The notes below the pieces were generated by a model, which had not been told where the DNA came from, did no database searches, and saw only the letters and a program-made list of their open reading frames with translations. From Bacillota bacterium (GTDB taxonomy: Bacteria > Bacillota_I > Bacilli_A > RFN20 > CAG-288), in the NCBI GenBank assembly GCA_023459795.1, contig JAEWSP010000014.1:1-59022 (forward strand): a DNA stretch of 59,022 nt, written 5' to 3'. The translations under genes were made by a program, and so were the position numbers. Shown here one piece after another: positions 42,112 through 50,394 of the stretch (the first letter of the stretch is position 1; every line of letters begins with the position of its first letter).

Positions 42112-42235
42112 CTCCAAAAATGAATTTTCTTTATTTTCGGGCCATAATTTTACGGACGAAAACCTTCTTTTTCTTCTTTTCTTCCTTCCGATAAGGAAAA
42201 CAAAAGGATAAAAAAGTGCCTATTTATAAGGCTTT

Positions 42236-42278
42236 CAAAATAAAACAGGTGCTTTTCCAAAGAGGAATAAGCACCTGT
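42236..42278 (-). terminator. Terminator of the ftsQ/pheST/yceD block
   Basis: On the minus strand ACAGGTGCTT, a 14-base loop, AAGCACCTGT, then TTTATTTT. It follows yceD and separates the block from the mraZ promoter. The rest of the gap 42112-42310 shows no gene; in particular no rpmF. Confidence 0.85.
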
Positions 42279-42310
42279 AAGCTCATCCGGGGATGAAGTG
42301 GGAGAAAAAA

Positions 42311-42823
42311 TCACTTTTCCGGATAAGAAGAGGAATCCAAAACGGAAAAAGGAGACGTGGTAGCCCTTTCTTTCCGGTATTCCTTTTCGGAAAGAACTTT
42401 CCCGCCCGCATATTCCTTCCTCTTCAGTTCTTCCTCAAAGACCGTTGCCGGAAGGGCATTGTTCAGAAGGGAAAGGAGAAGACCCCGGATATCGTATCCG
42501 TGGTCTTTCCCAGGAAGGACATCGCTGTTTTCCCTGTTCTTGGTATCGATCAGCACTTCCGCGCTGTCGGAAAAAGGATAGAGGCACGTCTTCTGGCAAT
42601 CATGCCCGTCTTCGAAAAGTGCTTCCCCGGAAAGGGACAGACGGAAGGAATAATACCCGTCGCTGGCGCTTAGATAGGTCAGGCTTGCCGCAAGGGAAGG
42701 AAATGATCTTACCCTGGAAAAGGAGCACATCTCCTCTTTCGTCAGAGAGAAAGGAAGAGGAACCGTCTCGCCTAGTGCATTCCTGGCTTCCCCTAACGGA
42801 AAAAGAATCCTTGTCTTATGCAT
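42311..42823 (-). CDS. yceD: YceD/DUF177-family protein
   Basis: A 170-residue protein. The part DCQKTCLYPFSDSAEVLI matches the family core (Cys, Cys-Leu-x-Pro-Phe, then a strand), followed by an acidic-aliphatic stretch GYDIRGLLLSLLNNALPATV, as in DUF177. Characterised members help 23S rRNA accumulation and are usually encoded just before rpmF (L32). rpmF is absent here; a terminator follows instead. It lies 51 bases after pheT, with a weak hairpin and GGAGG between. The assignment is moderate because the family is divergent. Confidence 0.65.
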   Translation of the reverse strand: MHKTRILFPLGEARNALGETVPLPFSLTKEEMCSFSRVRSFPSLAASLTYLSASDGYYSFRLSLSGEALFEDGHDCQKTCLYPFSDSAEVLIDTKNRENSDVLPGKDHGYDIRGLLLSLLNNALPATVFEEELKRKEYAGGKVLSEKEYRKERATTSPFSVLDSSSYPEK

Positions 42824-42840
42824 GGTTTTTTCCTCCTTCC

Positions 42841-42867
42841 AGAAAAGGGAAGGGAATAGCCCTCCCC
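42841..42867 (-). terminator. Weak terminator or attenuator between pheT and yceD
   Basis: On the minus strand GGGGAGGG, loop CTATT, CCCTTCCC, then TTTTCT. The T-run is short, so partial read-through to yceD is likely. Confidence 0.5.
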
Positions 42868-42874
42868 TGTTTTT

Positions 42875-45250
42875 CTACTTCTCTTCGCCTCTCAGGACGA
42901 TGGAAAGATTCTTCACAAGCTCAGCGCCAAGTCCCTTCACGGAGCTTTCGATCTCCGGGTTCTTGAGCGAGGTGCCGTCCTTCTTCCTCAGATAGAGGCT
43001 GAGTCCGAGGTATTCCTTTCCGTTTGCGGGATCCGTGAAATCATCGAAGAATTCGGCATGGTCGAAGTAAGGATCACGGGCTTTGGAAAGGGTACGGATA
43101 AGATCGCTGTAGCTGACGCCTTCCTTCTTCTCGAAGGAGATATCCCTCCGGACAAGCAGTCCTTCCTTGAGCGGGGAGAACCTGACTTTCCTTCCCGGAA
43201 GCGAAAGAAGCAGGGAGAGATCCAGTTCACCGACCAGTGTCTCGTCCTTATCGATAGTGGGATGAAGGGCACCGAACGTTCCGAGGAATTCCTTCCCGGA
43301 ATAAACGTCCGCGCTCATTCCAGGATGGAAGGACGGATTCCTGGAAGGCTTCATCTGGAACCGGCTTGCAGAAATGCCAAGTTTCACAAAGATTCCTTCC
43401 ACAAGTCCCTTCAGATCGAAGAAGGAATAAGGCCTTGCCTGGTATCCTTCGCTGAGGCATTCCCTTCCGACAAGAGCGAAGGACAGGTATTTCTTGACGC
43501 CATTGACGGTATCGATAGGGGAAATCTCGAAGAGGGACAGATCGGAATGTCCATGGGATTCGTTATACCGGATAACGGAAAGGAGGCTCGGAATCAAATC
43601 GGAGCGGACAAATTCATGGTCCTTCGTCATCGGGTTCAGGATCCGGTAGGACGGATCCTTGGAGAAGACACGGATCAAGGAGTCGCTGTTCTCGTCGATC
43701 AAGGTATAGGTAAGAATCTGGTCCATTCCACGGCCGAGCAGGAACTTCTCGAGTTCCTTCTCTTCCTTCTGGCTGGGAAGAAGAGCACCCCTCGTGATCG
43801 GGAAGGAGGAGAGAGACGGATGGATCCTTTCGGCACCGAAATAACGGAAGACTTCCTCGTCCATATCGCACTGTTCGAGAAGGTCGACACGGTCCTTGGG
43901 GCCACGTACATTTCCCTTCCCGTCGGAATCGATGCGGAACGTCTTGATCACTTCCTGGCAGTCCTCCTCCGTATAGGAGGAACCGAGACGGTGGTTCAGC
44001 TTTTCCAGGGAGAAGGCAAACCACGGATTCTCCTCCTTATCGGGGTAGCAGGAAGAATAGCCATCCAGCGTATATTTCTTCAGGAAGCGGGGAAGAAGGG
44101 ATTGGAAGATAGCCCATGCCTCATCGATCATGGCCGGGTTCCTCTCCTTGCTGAAAAGCTGGGAACTGGGCGAGGAGAGACCGAGACGGGAAGAAGTATG
44201 GCGGATATTCTTGTGGTAGAAGACCGCCGCTTCAGCGACAAAGCTCTTCGTGGAGGCAGAAATCAAAGCGCCCTTGCCGGCTTGGATACCTGCAAGGCAG
44301 AGCGGCTTTCCGGACTTGTCCACGATCACAAGGTCGCCCTTTGCAAGTGCGGACTTCTTGGAGTCGAAACCGACGAACTCGCCTTCGTAGTCATCCCGGA
44401 CATCCAGGAATCCGTCCTTGACCATCTCCTCGTCATAAAGGTTGAACGGCTGTCCGGAAAGAAGCATGACCGCGTTCCCGAGATCGACAAGCGGGGAGAC
44501 AAGCCGGATTCCGGAGTGCGTAAGAAGGCTTGCCATATCCTCAGGCGTCTTCCCCTCTTCGACGTTTTTCACCGAAAGAAGATCGAACCGGAGGCAGGAA
44601 GGAGTGTGGATTTCTCCAAGGAGAATCTTGTTCCCTTTCTCCATCTTGTCTGGAACCGGGGAAAGTGCAACGTTGCAGAGAGCGGAAATTTCCCTAGCCA
44701 TACCGATATAGCTCAGACAGTCAGGTCTATTCGGAAGAACATTGATATCTAGCAGCGTATCATCCAGCCCTAAAGCAGAAAGGACGTCTTCACATCCGAC
44801 TGCGGCGTCCTCCTTGAGTTCTTCGATGCCGTTTACCTGCTTCTCGGAAAGGACATCTTTGCTGACCCCGAGTTCGACCAAGGAGCAGCACATGCCGTTG
44901 GAAGTCTTTCCGCGGATTTCACCGGGTTTGATGACTTCCCCGATAGCCGGAAGCTCGGCCCCCGGAAGAGCAACGATAACCTTCAGGCCCGAACGGGCGT
45001 TAGGAGCACCGCAGACAATATCGAGAACCCCGATCTTTCCGCCGCAGTCGACGGTGAGAAGATGCAGATGGTCGGAATCCGGATGGGGAACGCAGGTCAG
45101 GATCTTGCCGATGACAAGATGGGTGGCCCTAGCAAGCTTTTCCATCCCCTCCACTTCGAATCCGGAAAAAGTAAGACGGTTCCTCAGCTTTTCCGGATCA
45201 AGGCCCGAAAGATCGACCAGTTTCGAAAGTTCGTTATATGAGAAAACCAT
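42875..45250 (-). CDS. pheT: Phenylalanyl-tRNA synthetase beta subunit
   Basis: The tRNA-binding and editing subunit of the alpha2beta2 enzyme. At 791 residues it has the full bacterial set: an N-terminal EMAP-like domain (about 40-150) with GKILTCVPHPDSDHLHLLTVD-type sequence (core HPDSDHLHL), VVCGAPN-like VCGAPNARSG, the B3/B4 editing domain (about 210-380), B5 (about 400-475), the class-II-like core with GRGMDQILTYTLID and FVRSDLIPSLLS, and the FDX-ACB anticodon domain at the end (VRRDISF). It follows pheS by three bases. A 564-residue open frame on the opposite strand is a shadow. Confidence 0.95.
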   Translation of the reverse strand: MVFSYNELSKLVDLSGLDPEKLRNRLTFSGFEVEGMEKLARATHLVIGKILTCVPHPDSDHLHLLTVDCGGKIGVLDIVCGAPNARSGLKVIVALPGAELPAIGEVIKPGEIRGKTSNGMCCSLVELGVSKDVLSEKQVNGIEELKEDAAVGCEDVLSALGLDDTLLDINVLPNRPDCLSYIGMAREISALCNVALSPVPDKMEKGNKILLGEIHTPSCLRFDLLSVKNVEEGKTPEDMASLLTHSGIRLVSPLVDLGNAVMLLSGQPFNLYDEEMVKDGFLDVRDDYEGEFVGFDSKKSALAKGDLVIVDKSGKPLCLAGIQAGKGALISASTKSFVAEAAVFYHKNIRHTSSRLGLSSPSSQLFSKERNPAMIDEAWAIFQSLLPRFLKKYTLDGYSSCYPDKEENPWFAFSLEKLNHRLGSSYTEEDCQEVIKTFRIDSDGKGNVRGPKDRVDLLEQCDMDEEVFRYFGAERIHPSLSSFPITRGALLPSQKEEKELEKFLLGRGMDQILTYTLIDENSDSLIRVFSKDPSYRILNPMTKDHEFVRSDLIPSLLSVIRYNESHGHSDLSLFEISPIDTVNGVKKYLSFALVGRECLSEGYQARPYSFFDLKGLVEGIFVKLGISASRFQMKPSRNPSFHPGMSADVYSGKEFLGTFGALHPTIDKDETLVGELDLSLLLSLPGRKVRFSPLKEGLLVRRDISFEKKEGVSYSDLIRTLSKARDPYFDHAEFFDDFTDPANGKEYLGLSLYLRKKDGTSLKNPEIESSVKGLGAELVKNLSIVLRGEEK

Positions 45251-45253
45251 TTT

Positions 45254-46306
45254 CTATTCCTCCCCCTTCTCGAATTCTTCGAGGAAGCTGACGTCGTCCG
45301 TATAGAAACGCTTGATATCGTCGATCCCGTATTGCAGCATGGCGATACGGTCGATGCCGATTCCGAAGGCGAATCCCTGGTACTGGGAATCATCGAATCC
45401 GTTCATCCTCAAGACGTTGGGATGGACCATGCCCGAACCCAGGACTTCGATGAATCCGGTATGCTTGCACAGGGCGCAGCCTTTTCCGTTGCAGGCAAAG
45501 CAGGAGATATCGGCTTCTACGCTAGGTTCCGTGAACGGGAAGAAGGAAGGGCGGAAGCGGACTTCCCTTTTCTCTCCGAAGAGATGCTTCAGAAGCATGG
45601 TCAGAATCTCCAGAAGATTGGAGAACGTGGCATCTTTGCTGATGACCAGCCCTTCGATCTGACCGAACTGATGGGAATGGGTAGCATCGTTATCCCTTCT
45701 GTAGACCTTGCCGGGGCAGATGACCTTCAAAGGTCCGACTCCCTTGGCGGCAGCCATGACACGTGCCTGGACGCAGGAAGTATGGGAACGGAGAACGGTC
45801 TCCGGAGAGATGGAAAAACTATCCTGCATATCTCTGGCGGGGTGGTCCTTGGGGATGTTGAGTAGCTCGAAATTGTTCTTGTCGGATTCGACTTCCGGTC
45901 CGTCGGCGACGGTATAGCCTAAGCCCAGGAAGAAATCGGTAATCTCATCGACAACCCGGTAGAAAGGATTCTGCCCGCCGACCTTTGTCCTATAGCCCGG
46001 AAGGGTGATATCCACGATTTCCTTGGAAAGCTTCTCGGAAAGCTTCCTATCGCTGAGCTCCTTGGCCTTTCCGGAAAGAAGCCCGTCCATGAACATCCTT
46101 AGGTCCGTCAGGACCATTCCGGCTTCCTTCTTCTCGGAAACAGGGATTTCCTTCATGTCCCGGAAGAACTCCGTAAGCTTCGATTTCTTGCCAAGGAACG
46201 TTCCCTTGAACTCATTCAAAGTCGATTCGTCGACAACGGAAGCAACGGCTTCCTTTGCTTTCTTCTTCTCTTCTTCGGCTTCGGCAGCAAGTGTTTTGGA
46301 ATCCAT
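45254..46306 (-). CDS. pheS: Phenylalanyl-tRNA synthetase alpha subunit
   Basis: The catalytic subunit. The 350-residue protein has the N-terminal coiled coil (LAAEAEEEKKKAKEAV), LPGYRTKVGGQNPFYRVVDEI, GPEVESDKNNFELLN, the motif 2 region VYRRDNDATHSHQFGQIEGL, the phenylalanine pocket FRPSFFPFTEPS, GSGMVHPNVL and FGIGIDRIAML (motif 3). Residue Ala in FAFGIG is the usual specificity position. It starts two bases after ftsZ, an unusual linkage that places an aminoacyl-tRNA synthetase in a division transcript. Confidence 0.95.
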   Translation of the reverse strand: MDSKTLAAEAEEEKKKAKEAVASVVDESTLNEFKGTFLGKKSKLTEFFRDMKEIPVSEKKEAGMVLTDLRMFMDGLLSGKAKELSDRKLSEKLSKEIVDITLPGYRTKVGGQNPFYRVVDEITDFFLGLGYTVADGPEVESDKNNFELLNIPKDHPARDMQDSFSISPETVLRSHTSCVQARVMAAAKGVGPLKVICPGKVYRRDNDATHSHQFGQIEGLVISKDATFSNLLEILTMLLKHLFGEKREVRFRPSFFPFTEPSVEADISCFACNGKGCALCKHTGFIEVLGSGMVHPNVLRMNGFDDSQYQGFAFGIGIDRIAMLQYGIDDIKRFYTDDVSFLEEFEKGEE

Positions 46307-46308
46307 GT

Positions 46309-47637
46309 TTACTTTCCCTCTTTTTCGCCCGGAATCGGAATCGAAATATCTTCGTCCTCGTCATCTTTCATATCCGGAATAGGAATATCCTTTCCCGGCC
46401 CGAAGTCATCATTCTTCCCGTCAGCGGCCATGGAAGGCCTGGCAGCGGGGGTAGCGGAAACAAACGAATCCGCCTTCGCTCTGCAGTTATCCGTATCCTT
46501 CATCATCTCTCTCAGATAATCCGGCAGTGCCGTGGAGGCACTCTTTTCCTCGATTTCCTTCTCGACGGCCGAAACTTCCTTCTTCCCGTCTTTCTCTTCC
46601 GGCTTCCCGGTCTTCAGGTCAACCCTGGGAAGCAAAACGGTTGTCTTGGAGAAGTCGATATCCTTGGTAAAGTCAGTTGCAATGATAGCAATCTTGATCT
46701 TGTCCTTGAAGGAGTCGTCCAGCTGGACGCCAAAGATGATATTGACTTCGGTGGAACTGGCCTCGGTGATATAGGAGATTGCATACTGGACTTCCTCAAG
46801 GCTTGTCTCATCTCCGCAGGTGACGTTGATGATCATGGAGCGGGCACCCTTGATGGAGCTTTCGAGAAGCGGCGAATTGATGGCGCCCTGCGCCGCCTTG
46901 ATAGCCTTGTTCTCGCCCTGTCCGAAACCGATGCCGATAAGGGCGATGCCTTTCCCGGTAAGGGTGGTCTTCACATCCGCGAAGTCGAGATTGATAAGGC
47001 CGTGGACAAGAATCAGGTCCGTAATCGTCTTGACCGACTGGGCAAGGATGGCATCACTGGCAGCAAACGCCTTCTTGATGGACATGCCGCCGTTGTTGAA
47101 GACCAGTTTATCGTTCGACACGACGATGATGGCATCCACATACCGTTTCAGTTCGTTGATACCTTCCAGGGCATTCTTGGAACGTCCCCGGCCTTCGAAA
47201 TTAAAAGGCCTTGTGACAATTGCCAGGACCAAAGAACCGGATTCCTTGGCGGCCTTGGCAACAACCGGAGCGGCTCCTGTTCCTGTTCCGCCGCCTTCGC
47301 CGGCTGCCAGGAATACAAGATCGGCTCCTTTGACCAGGAGCTGGATATCCTTGTAGGAACCTTCAGCGGCTTTCTTTCCCATGGCCGGGTTACCACCGGC
47401 ACCGAGACCTTTGGTGACTTCCTTGCCAAGTACATACTTGTTATCGCAAGGGGAGTTGGCAAGCGCCTGGCTATCGGTATTTAAGACCCAATATTCGACT
47501 TGATCCGACTTATCATGGATCATTTCATTGACGGCATTGGATCCCCCGCCACCGACACCGATGACTTTGATCTTTGCGTTTGCGGTCAGATCTTCCTTGT
47601 CGTCGAAGAACACCGGCTTGTTTTCATTTTCTTCCAT
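46309..47637 (-). CDS. ftsZ: Cell division protein FtsZ
   Basis: The tubulin-like GTPase that forms the division ring. The 442-residue protein has KVIGVGGGGSNAVNEMI, NTDSQAL, GLGAGGNP, the tubulin signature GGGTGTGAAP, TRPFNFEGRGR and the T7 loop NLDFADVKT with the catalytic Asp. The residue before the signature is Glu114 (AAGEGGGTG) where nearly all FtsZ proteins have Met. The C-terminal linker is rich in Lys, Glu and Ser, and the tail ends DISIPIPGEKEGK, only loosely like the usual DIPxFL peptide that binds FtsA. It follows ftsA by five bases. Confidence 0.96.
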   Translation of the reverse strand: MEENENKPVFFDDKEDLTANAKIKVIGVGGGGSNAVNEMIHDKSDQVEYWVLNTDSQALANSPCDNKYVLGKEVTKGLGAGGNPAMGKKAAEGSYKDIQLLVKGADLVFLAAGEGGGTGTGAAPVVAKAAKESGSLVLAIVTRPFNFEGRGRSKNALEGINELKRYVDAIIVVSNDKLVFNNGGMSIKKAFAASDAILAQSVKTITDLILVHGLINLDFADVKTTLTGKGIALIGIGFGQGENKAIKAAQGAINSPLLESSIKGARSMIINVTCGDETSLEEVQYAISYITEASSTEVNIIFGVQLDDSFKDKIKIAIIATDFTKDIDFSKTTVLLPRVDLKTGKPEEKDGKKEVSAVEKEIEEKSASTALPDYLREMMKDTDNCRAKADSFVSATPAARPSMAADGKNDDFGPGKDIPIPDMKDDEDEDISIPIPGEKEGK

Positions 47638-47642
47638 TTTGC

Positions 47643-48812
47643 TTACCTCTTGCTAGAAACCCTTTGAAAGGTTGTGTTTTCCAGTCCCTGATGTCCCTTC
47701 CTCTTTTCGACTTCGCTGTAGGAGGGAAGATAGGGGAAGTCGGAAGCCCGGATTGCGCCAAGCGCATTCAGGAAGACCTTGCTTCTTGCACCGATGACCT
47801 TTGGCAGGAATGTGGAGACCGGAATCCGAAGCCCGCTCTCCAAGGTAGATGCCAGATTCTCGATATCGCTTCCCGGCCCGTAGAAGATTGCCTGGACTCC
47901 CTTGGTGGAGGAAGTCTCGGCCAGGAAATCTTCCGCTTCCTGGATCAAAGGAAGGAAGGCTGAACGGAACGCAGAAGATGTATCTTCCAACGTTTTCTTG
48001 TCCGGCGTCATATAGGAAAAACCGCTTTTGGACCTCATCCCGAACAGGTTCAGAAGTTCCCTGGTCCTCTCGGAAGAAAGACCTAGTTCCTCGGAAGAAG
48101 AGGCGATAAGGTTATCCATTCCGTAGGAAGACCTCTTGGCGCTCTTGATGTGTCCCTTGGTGACATAGGAGAAATAGGTGTAATCTTTTTCGAGATCTAC
48201 GCCCAAGTATTCCTTCGGGGCACCGAAAAGGTTGAAAAGAAGGGTTGCGGCCTGAGGAGCTGCAAGTTCGAAATAGATATCCAGGTTCAGATCGAGAAGA
48301 ATCTGCCGGTAATGCTTATAACTCTCGTCGTCGATCAGAATCCCGTTTGCCATGACATCCAGGGAATCGCTGATCTTCCCAAGCGGGAAATCAAAGTAAC
48401 GGTTCTTGGAATCATCCAGGAAAAGGGTCGGTTCATCGAAGAGGAAGCGTTTGCCTTCCTGACGGACTTCCTTCTCGATCATGTTCGAACAGTTGGTGAA
48501 ATCCACCTGCGTGATCTGGCCCGTGGGATCGACGGTTGTAGAGATGCCGTTTGCACTCTTGACTGTAAAGCCATCCGCCGGATAAAGCGGAATGACAAGG
48601 CCTGGATCCCTTTTCAGTTTGTTGGAGACGGCAGAAAGAAGATAATGAAGGGATTCTTCCGATTTCTTCTTTTCGAGGAATCCATGGATATCGAGAGGAA
48701 TGGCTTCTCCTTCCATCGCATCAAGGACGTAGCATTTGCCTTCAAAGAAATAGCCGACGACGACCCTGATCCCGGAACTGGAGAAATCTATAACTGTAAC
48801 ATCATTGGCCAT
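47643..48812 (-). CDS. ftsA: FtsA-like cell division protein, divergent
   Basis: An actin-like protein that would anchor FtsZ to the membrane. The call rests mainly on position directly before ftsZ and after ftsQ, on length (389) and on weak actin-fold signs: VTVIDFSSSGIRVVVG (phosphate-1 loop region), YLGVDLEKDYTYFSYV at the place of the phosphate-2 loop (normally DIGGGTTD) and IFYGPGSDIENLAS as the adenosine loop. The loss of the Gly-rich phosphate-2 loop suggests altered or lost ATP binding. The C-terminus (NTTFQRVSSKR) lacks an obvious amphipathic helix. Confidence 0.75.
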   Translation of the reverse strand: MANDVTVIDFSSSGIRVVVGYFFEGKCYVLDAMEGEAIPLDIHGFLEKKKSEESLHYLLSAVSNKLKRDPGLVIPLYPADGFTVKSANGISTTVDPTGQITQVDFTNCSNMIEKEVRQEGKRFLFDEPTLFLDDSKNRYFDFPLGKISDSLDVMANGILIDDESYKHYRQILLDLNLDIYFELAAPQAATLLFNLFGAPKEYLGVDLEKDYTYFSYVTKGHIKSAKRSSYGMDNLIASSSEELGLSSERTRELLNLFGMRSKSGFSYMTPDKKTLEDTSSAFRSAFLPLIQEAEDFLAETSSTKGVQAIFYGPGSDIENLASTLESGLRIPVSTFLPKVIGARSKVFLNALGAIRASDFPYLPSYSEVEKRKGHQGLENTTFQRVSSKR

Positions 48813-48825
48813 ATGTTGCTCCTTT

Positions 48826-49755
48826 CTAGCGATGCCAAATCACTGAATCCGAAGTAACCGAAACATGGAGCGGATACACCGATGCAACCGTTCCGTCCGG
48901 ATAAGAATAATCCATTTTAGAAAGGCTTCCCTGACGGACTTCCTTTTCGACGGACTGCATGGCAAGATCCACTTTGCCATAGCTCGGAAAAATCTTCGTC
49001 AAGGAGTCATAGAGGATGTCCTGAAGAAGAACGACGGGAGAATCCCCGCCCCGGGTAACAAGGACATCCAGGACATGGAGGGAGGAAGAACTGGTTTCCG
49101 TATCCGTAAAGACAGCACCGGAAAGGAACGGAAGAACCTCATTGGAAAGAGGAAGGAGTTCTTCCATAACACTTTCCCGGTTCTTCAGAGTGTCCAGCGT
49201 CTCCGGCAAATAAAGATGAAGAAGAGACTCCCCAAGCTTTTCATTGACAGAATTGGCAATTCGGAAACGGGAATCAACGGATAAGGAGGAAGCGGATAGC
49301 GTACTCTGATATTGATCCTTTGTTTTGCCGCTTTTGAAGAAGCGGTCCTCGCCTATCTGATAGAAGGGTATGTCTTCAACAACTGAGACAGAACCGCTGA
49401 AGACGCCGGATTTAGAAGAAGACTCCAGAACCAGGGAGGAATCCACACCGATTTTGCCATCGCCAGTAAGGTTCTTGTTAAGCTCCTCCGGGGAATAGAA
49501 GAGGAGGGACTTGTCTTCCGGAAGGGAAGAAAGAGTTAGCACGTCTTCCCTGGTAAGGAGATCATTGCCCGTGACGGAAAGACTTTTGATCTGGAAGCAC
49601 GGAAGGCAGAAATAAAGGCAAAGAAAAACAGATTCCAACAAAAAAAGGAAACCCAAAAAAATCCGGAAGGCCAAAACCTTTTTGGAACGCCTTTCCAGGC
49701 TTCCATCAATGCGATGATAGTTTTCGACCATTGACTCTGAAGACGAAATATCCAT
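48826..49755 (-). CDS. divIB: Cell division protein DivIB/FtsQ
   Basis: A bitopic division protein of 309 residues. It has a polar cytoplasmic N-terminus, one transmembrane helix (about 28-52, FRIFLGFLFLLESVFLCLYF), then a POTRA-like start (QIKSLSVTGNDLLTREDVLTLSSL) shown by its core VTGNDLLTREDV, and a beta-rich Ser-rich external domain. It starts the ftsQ-ftsA-ftsZ block, the usual order. A TAGAAT box and AAGGAG precede it. It lies 66 bases after the orphan gene at 49822. Confidence 0.85.
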   Translation of the reverse strand: MDISSSESMVENYHRIDGSLERRSKKVLAFRIFLGFLFLLESVFLCLYFCLPCFQIKSLSVTGNDLLTREDVLTLSSLPEDKSLLFYSPEELNKNLTGDGKIGVDSSLVLESSSKSGVFSGSVSVVEDIPFYQIGEDRFFKSGKTKDQYQSTLSASSLSVDSRFRIANSVNEKLGESLLHLYLPETLDTLKNRESVMEELLPLSNEVLPFLSGAVFTDTETSSSSLHVLDVLVTRGGDSPVVLLQDILYDSLTKIFPSYGKVDLAMQSVEKEVRQGSLSKMDYSYPDGTVASVYPLHVSVTSDSVIWHR

Positions 49756-49795
49756 GTCGGTGTCTCCTTAAAGAGAACCGGTATTATTCTAGCCT

Positions 49796-49801
49796 AAAAT
49801 A
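49796..49801 (-). promoter_or_regulatory. -10 box of the divIB-ftsA-ftsZ operon
   Basis: TAGAAT on the minus strand about 40 bases before the divIB ATG. The -35 region (about CTTAAA) is weak. Confidence 0.45.
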
Positions 49802-49821
49802 GCCTTTTAAGAAAGATGGAA

Positions 49822-50175
49822 CTACCTTTTTGCTCGAAGAAAAGGAACGTCATATTTAACAAGGCATCCAAAGAGACCGAAATGGAGCGTCAGCGTCTCC
49901 AAAACTTGTTTGGCTTCCTCGGCTGTCCGATAATAATCCGGTCCTACATAGGTAAAGCAGTGTCCAGGGAATTTGTAGACGATTACGATGAAGAAACCAT
50001 CTCCCCTTCTCTTCTTTAACGAAGAGAGGGGAAGAAGGTAACCTGCCACAGGAAATTGACTTCCCCTGGTGATAACGCAGTCTTGAGAAAGTTCCAAAAG
50101 ACACTTCATAAAGTAATAAGTTTCCTTCGGAAGCAAACCTAAAAGCTCGTTTCTACTAATAGGAAATTCTGTCAT
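49822..50175 (-). CDS. Small protein of unknown function upstream of divIB
   Basis: A 117-residue protein that I do not recognise. GGAGG 11 bases before the ATG at 50175 sets the start. It has no signal peptide or membrane helix. Predicted alpha/beta character: MTEFPISRNELLGLLPKE helix start, a hydrophobic strand GDGFFIVIVYKFPG near residue 60, then TAEEAKQVLETLTLHF helix and a basic end (FLRAKR). Two Cys pairs are not spaced like a zinc site. Base composition is more AT-rich than in the neighbours. It lies alone between recJ and divIB, behind an unusual promoter region with three 11-base direct repeats (50275-50307), so it may be specially regulated. Host or transferred origin unclear. Confidence 0.65.
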   Translation of the reverse strand: MTEFPISRNELLGLLPKETYYFMKCLLELSQDCVITRGSQFPVAGYLLPLSSLKKRRGDGFFIVIVYKFPGHCFTYVGPDYYRTAEEAKQVLETLTLHFGLFGCLVKYDVPFLRAKR

Positions 50176-50274
50176 AATTCCTTGGCCCTCCAAACAGTCG
50201 ACTCCTTTTGCCGAGTTATATTGTACACCCGTTTTTAAATGAAACCGTTATTTTTATTCGTTTTGACACAAAGT

Positions 50275-50307
50275 GTGGACATTTTGTAGACATTTTGTGG
50301 ACATTTA
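50275..50307. repeat. Three tandem 11-base repeats upstream of the orphan gene
   Basis: GTGGACATTTT, GTAGACATTTT, GTGGACATTTA follow one another without gaps, one helical turn each. TTGACA lies at 50263-50268. The gap 50176-50394 holds no gene. The repeats look like a regulator binding array. Confidence 0.75.
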
Positions 50308-50394
50308 AGGGGCAAAAACAAGATCAGAAAACTCAAACGAAAAGGAAAGTTTCCATTGTATTTTGCTAAAAGTAGTCTAATATTGGTATTTTTC

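Noticed and set aside
42112..42235. A short Lys-rich frame (rpmF or another small ribosomal protein) upstream of mraZ
   Set aside because: The minus strand gives only a short stretch with KKKKKVFVRK and no L32 or L36 signature, and no ribosome binding site.
43058..44752. 564-residue open frame on the plus strand opposite pheT
   Set aside because: It is fully antisense to a complete, well-conserved pheT and has no ribosome binding site or recognisable domain. Long antisense frames are expected here from the strong codon bias.
50275..50307. CRISPR array
   Set aside because: The units are only 11 bases, directly adjacent with no spacers, and there are just three.
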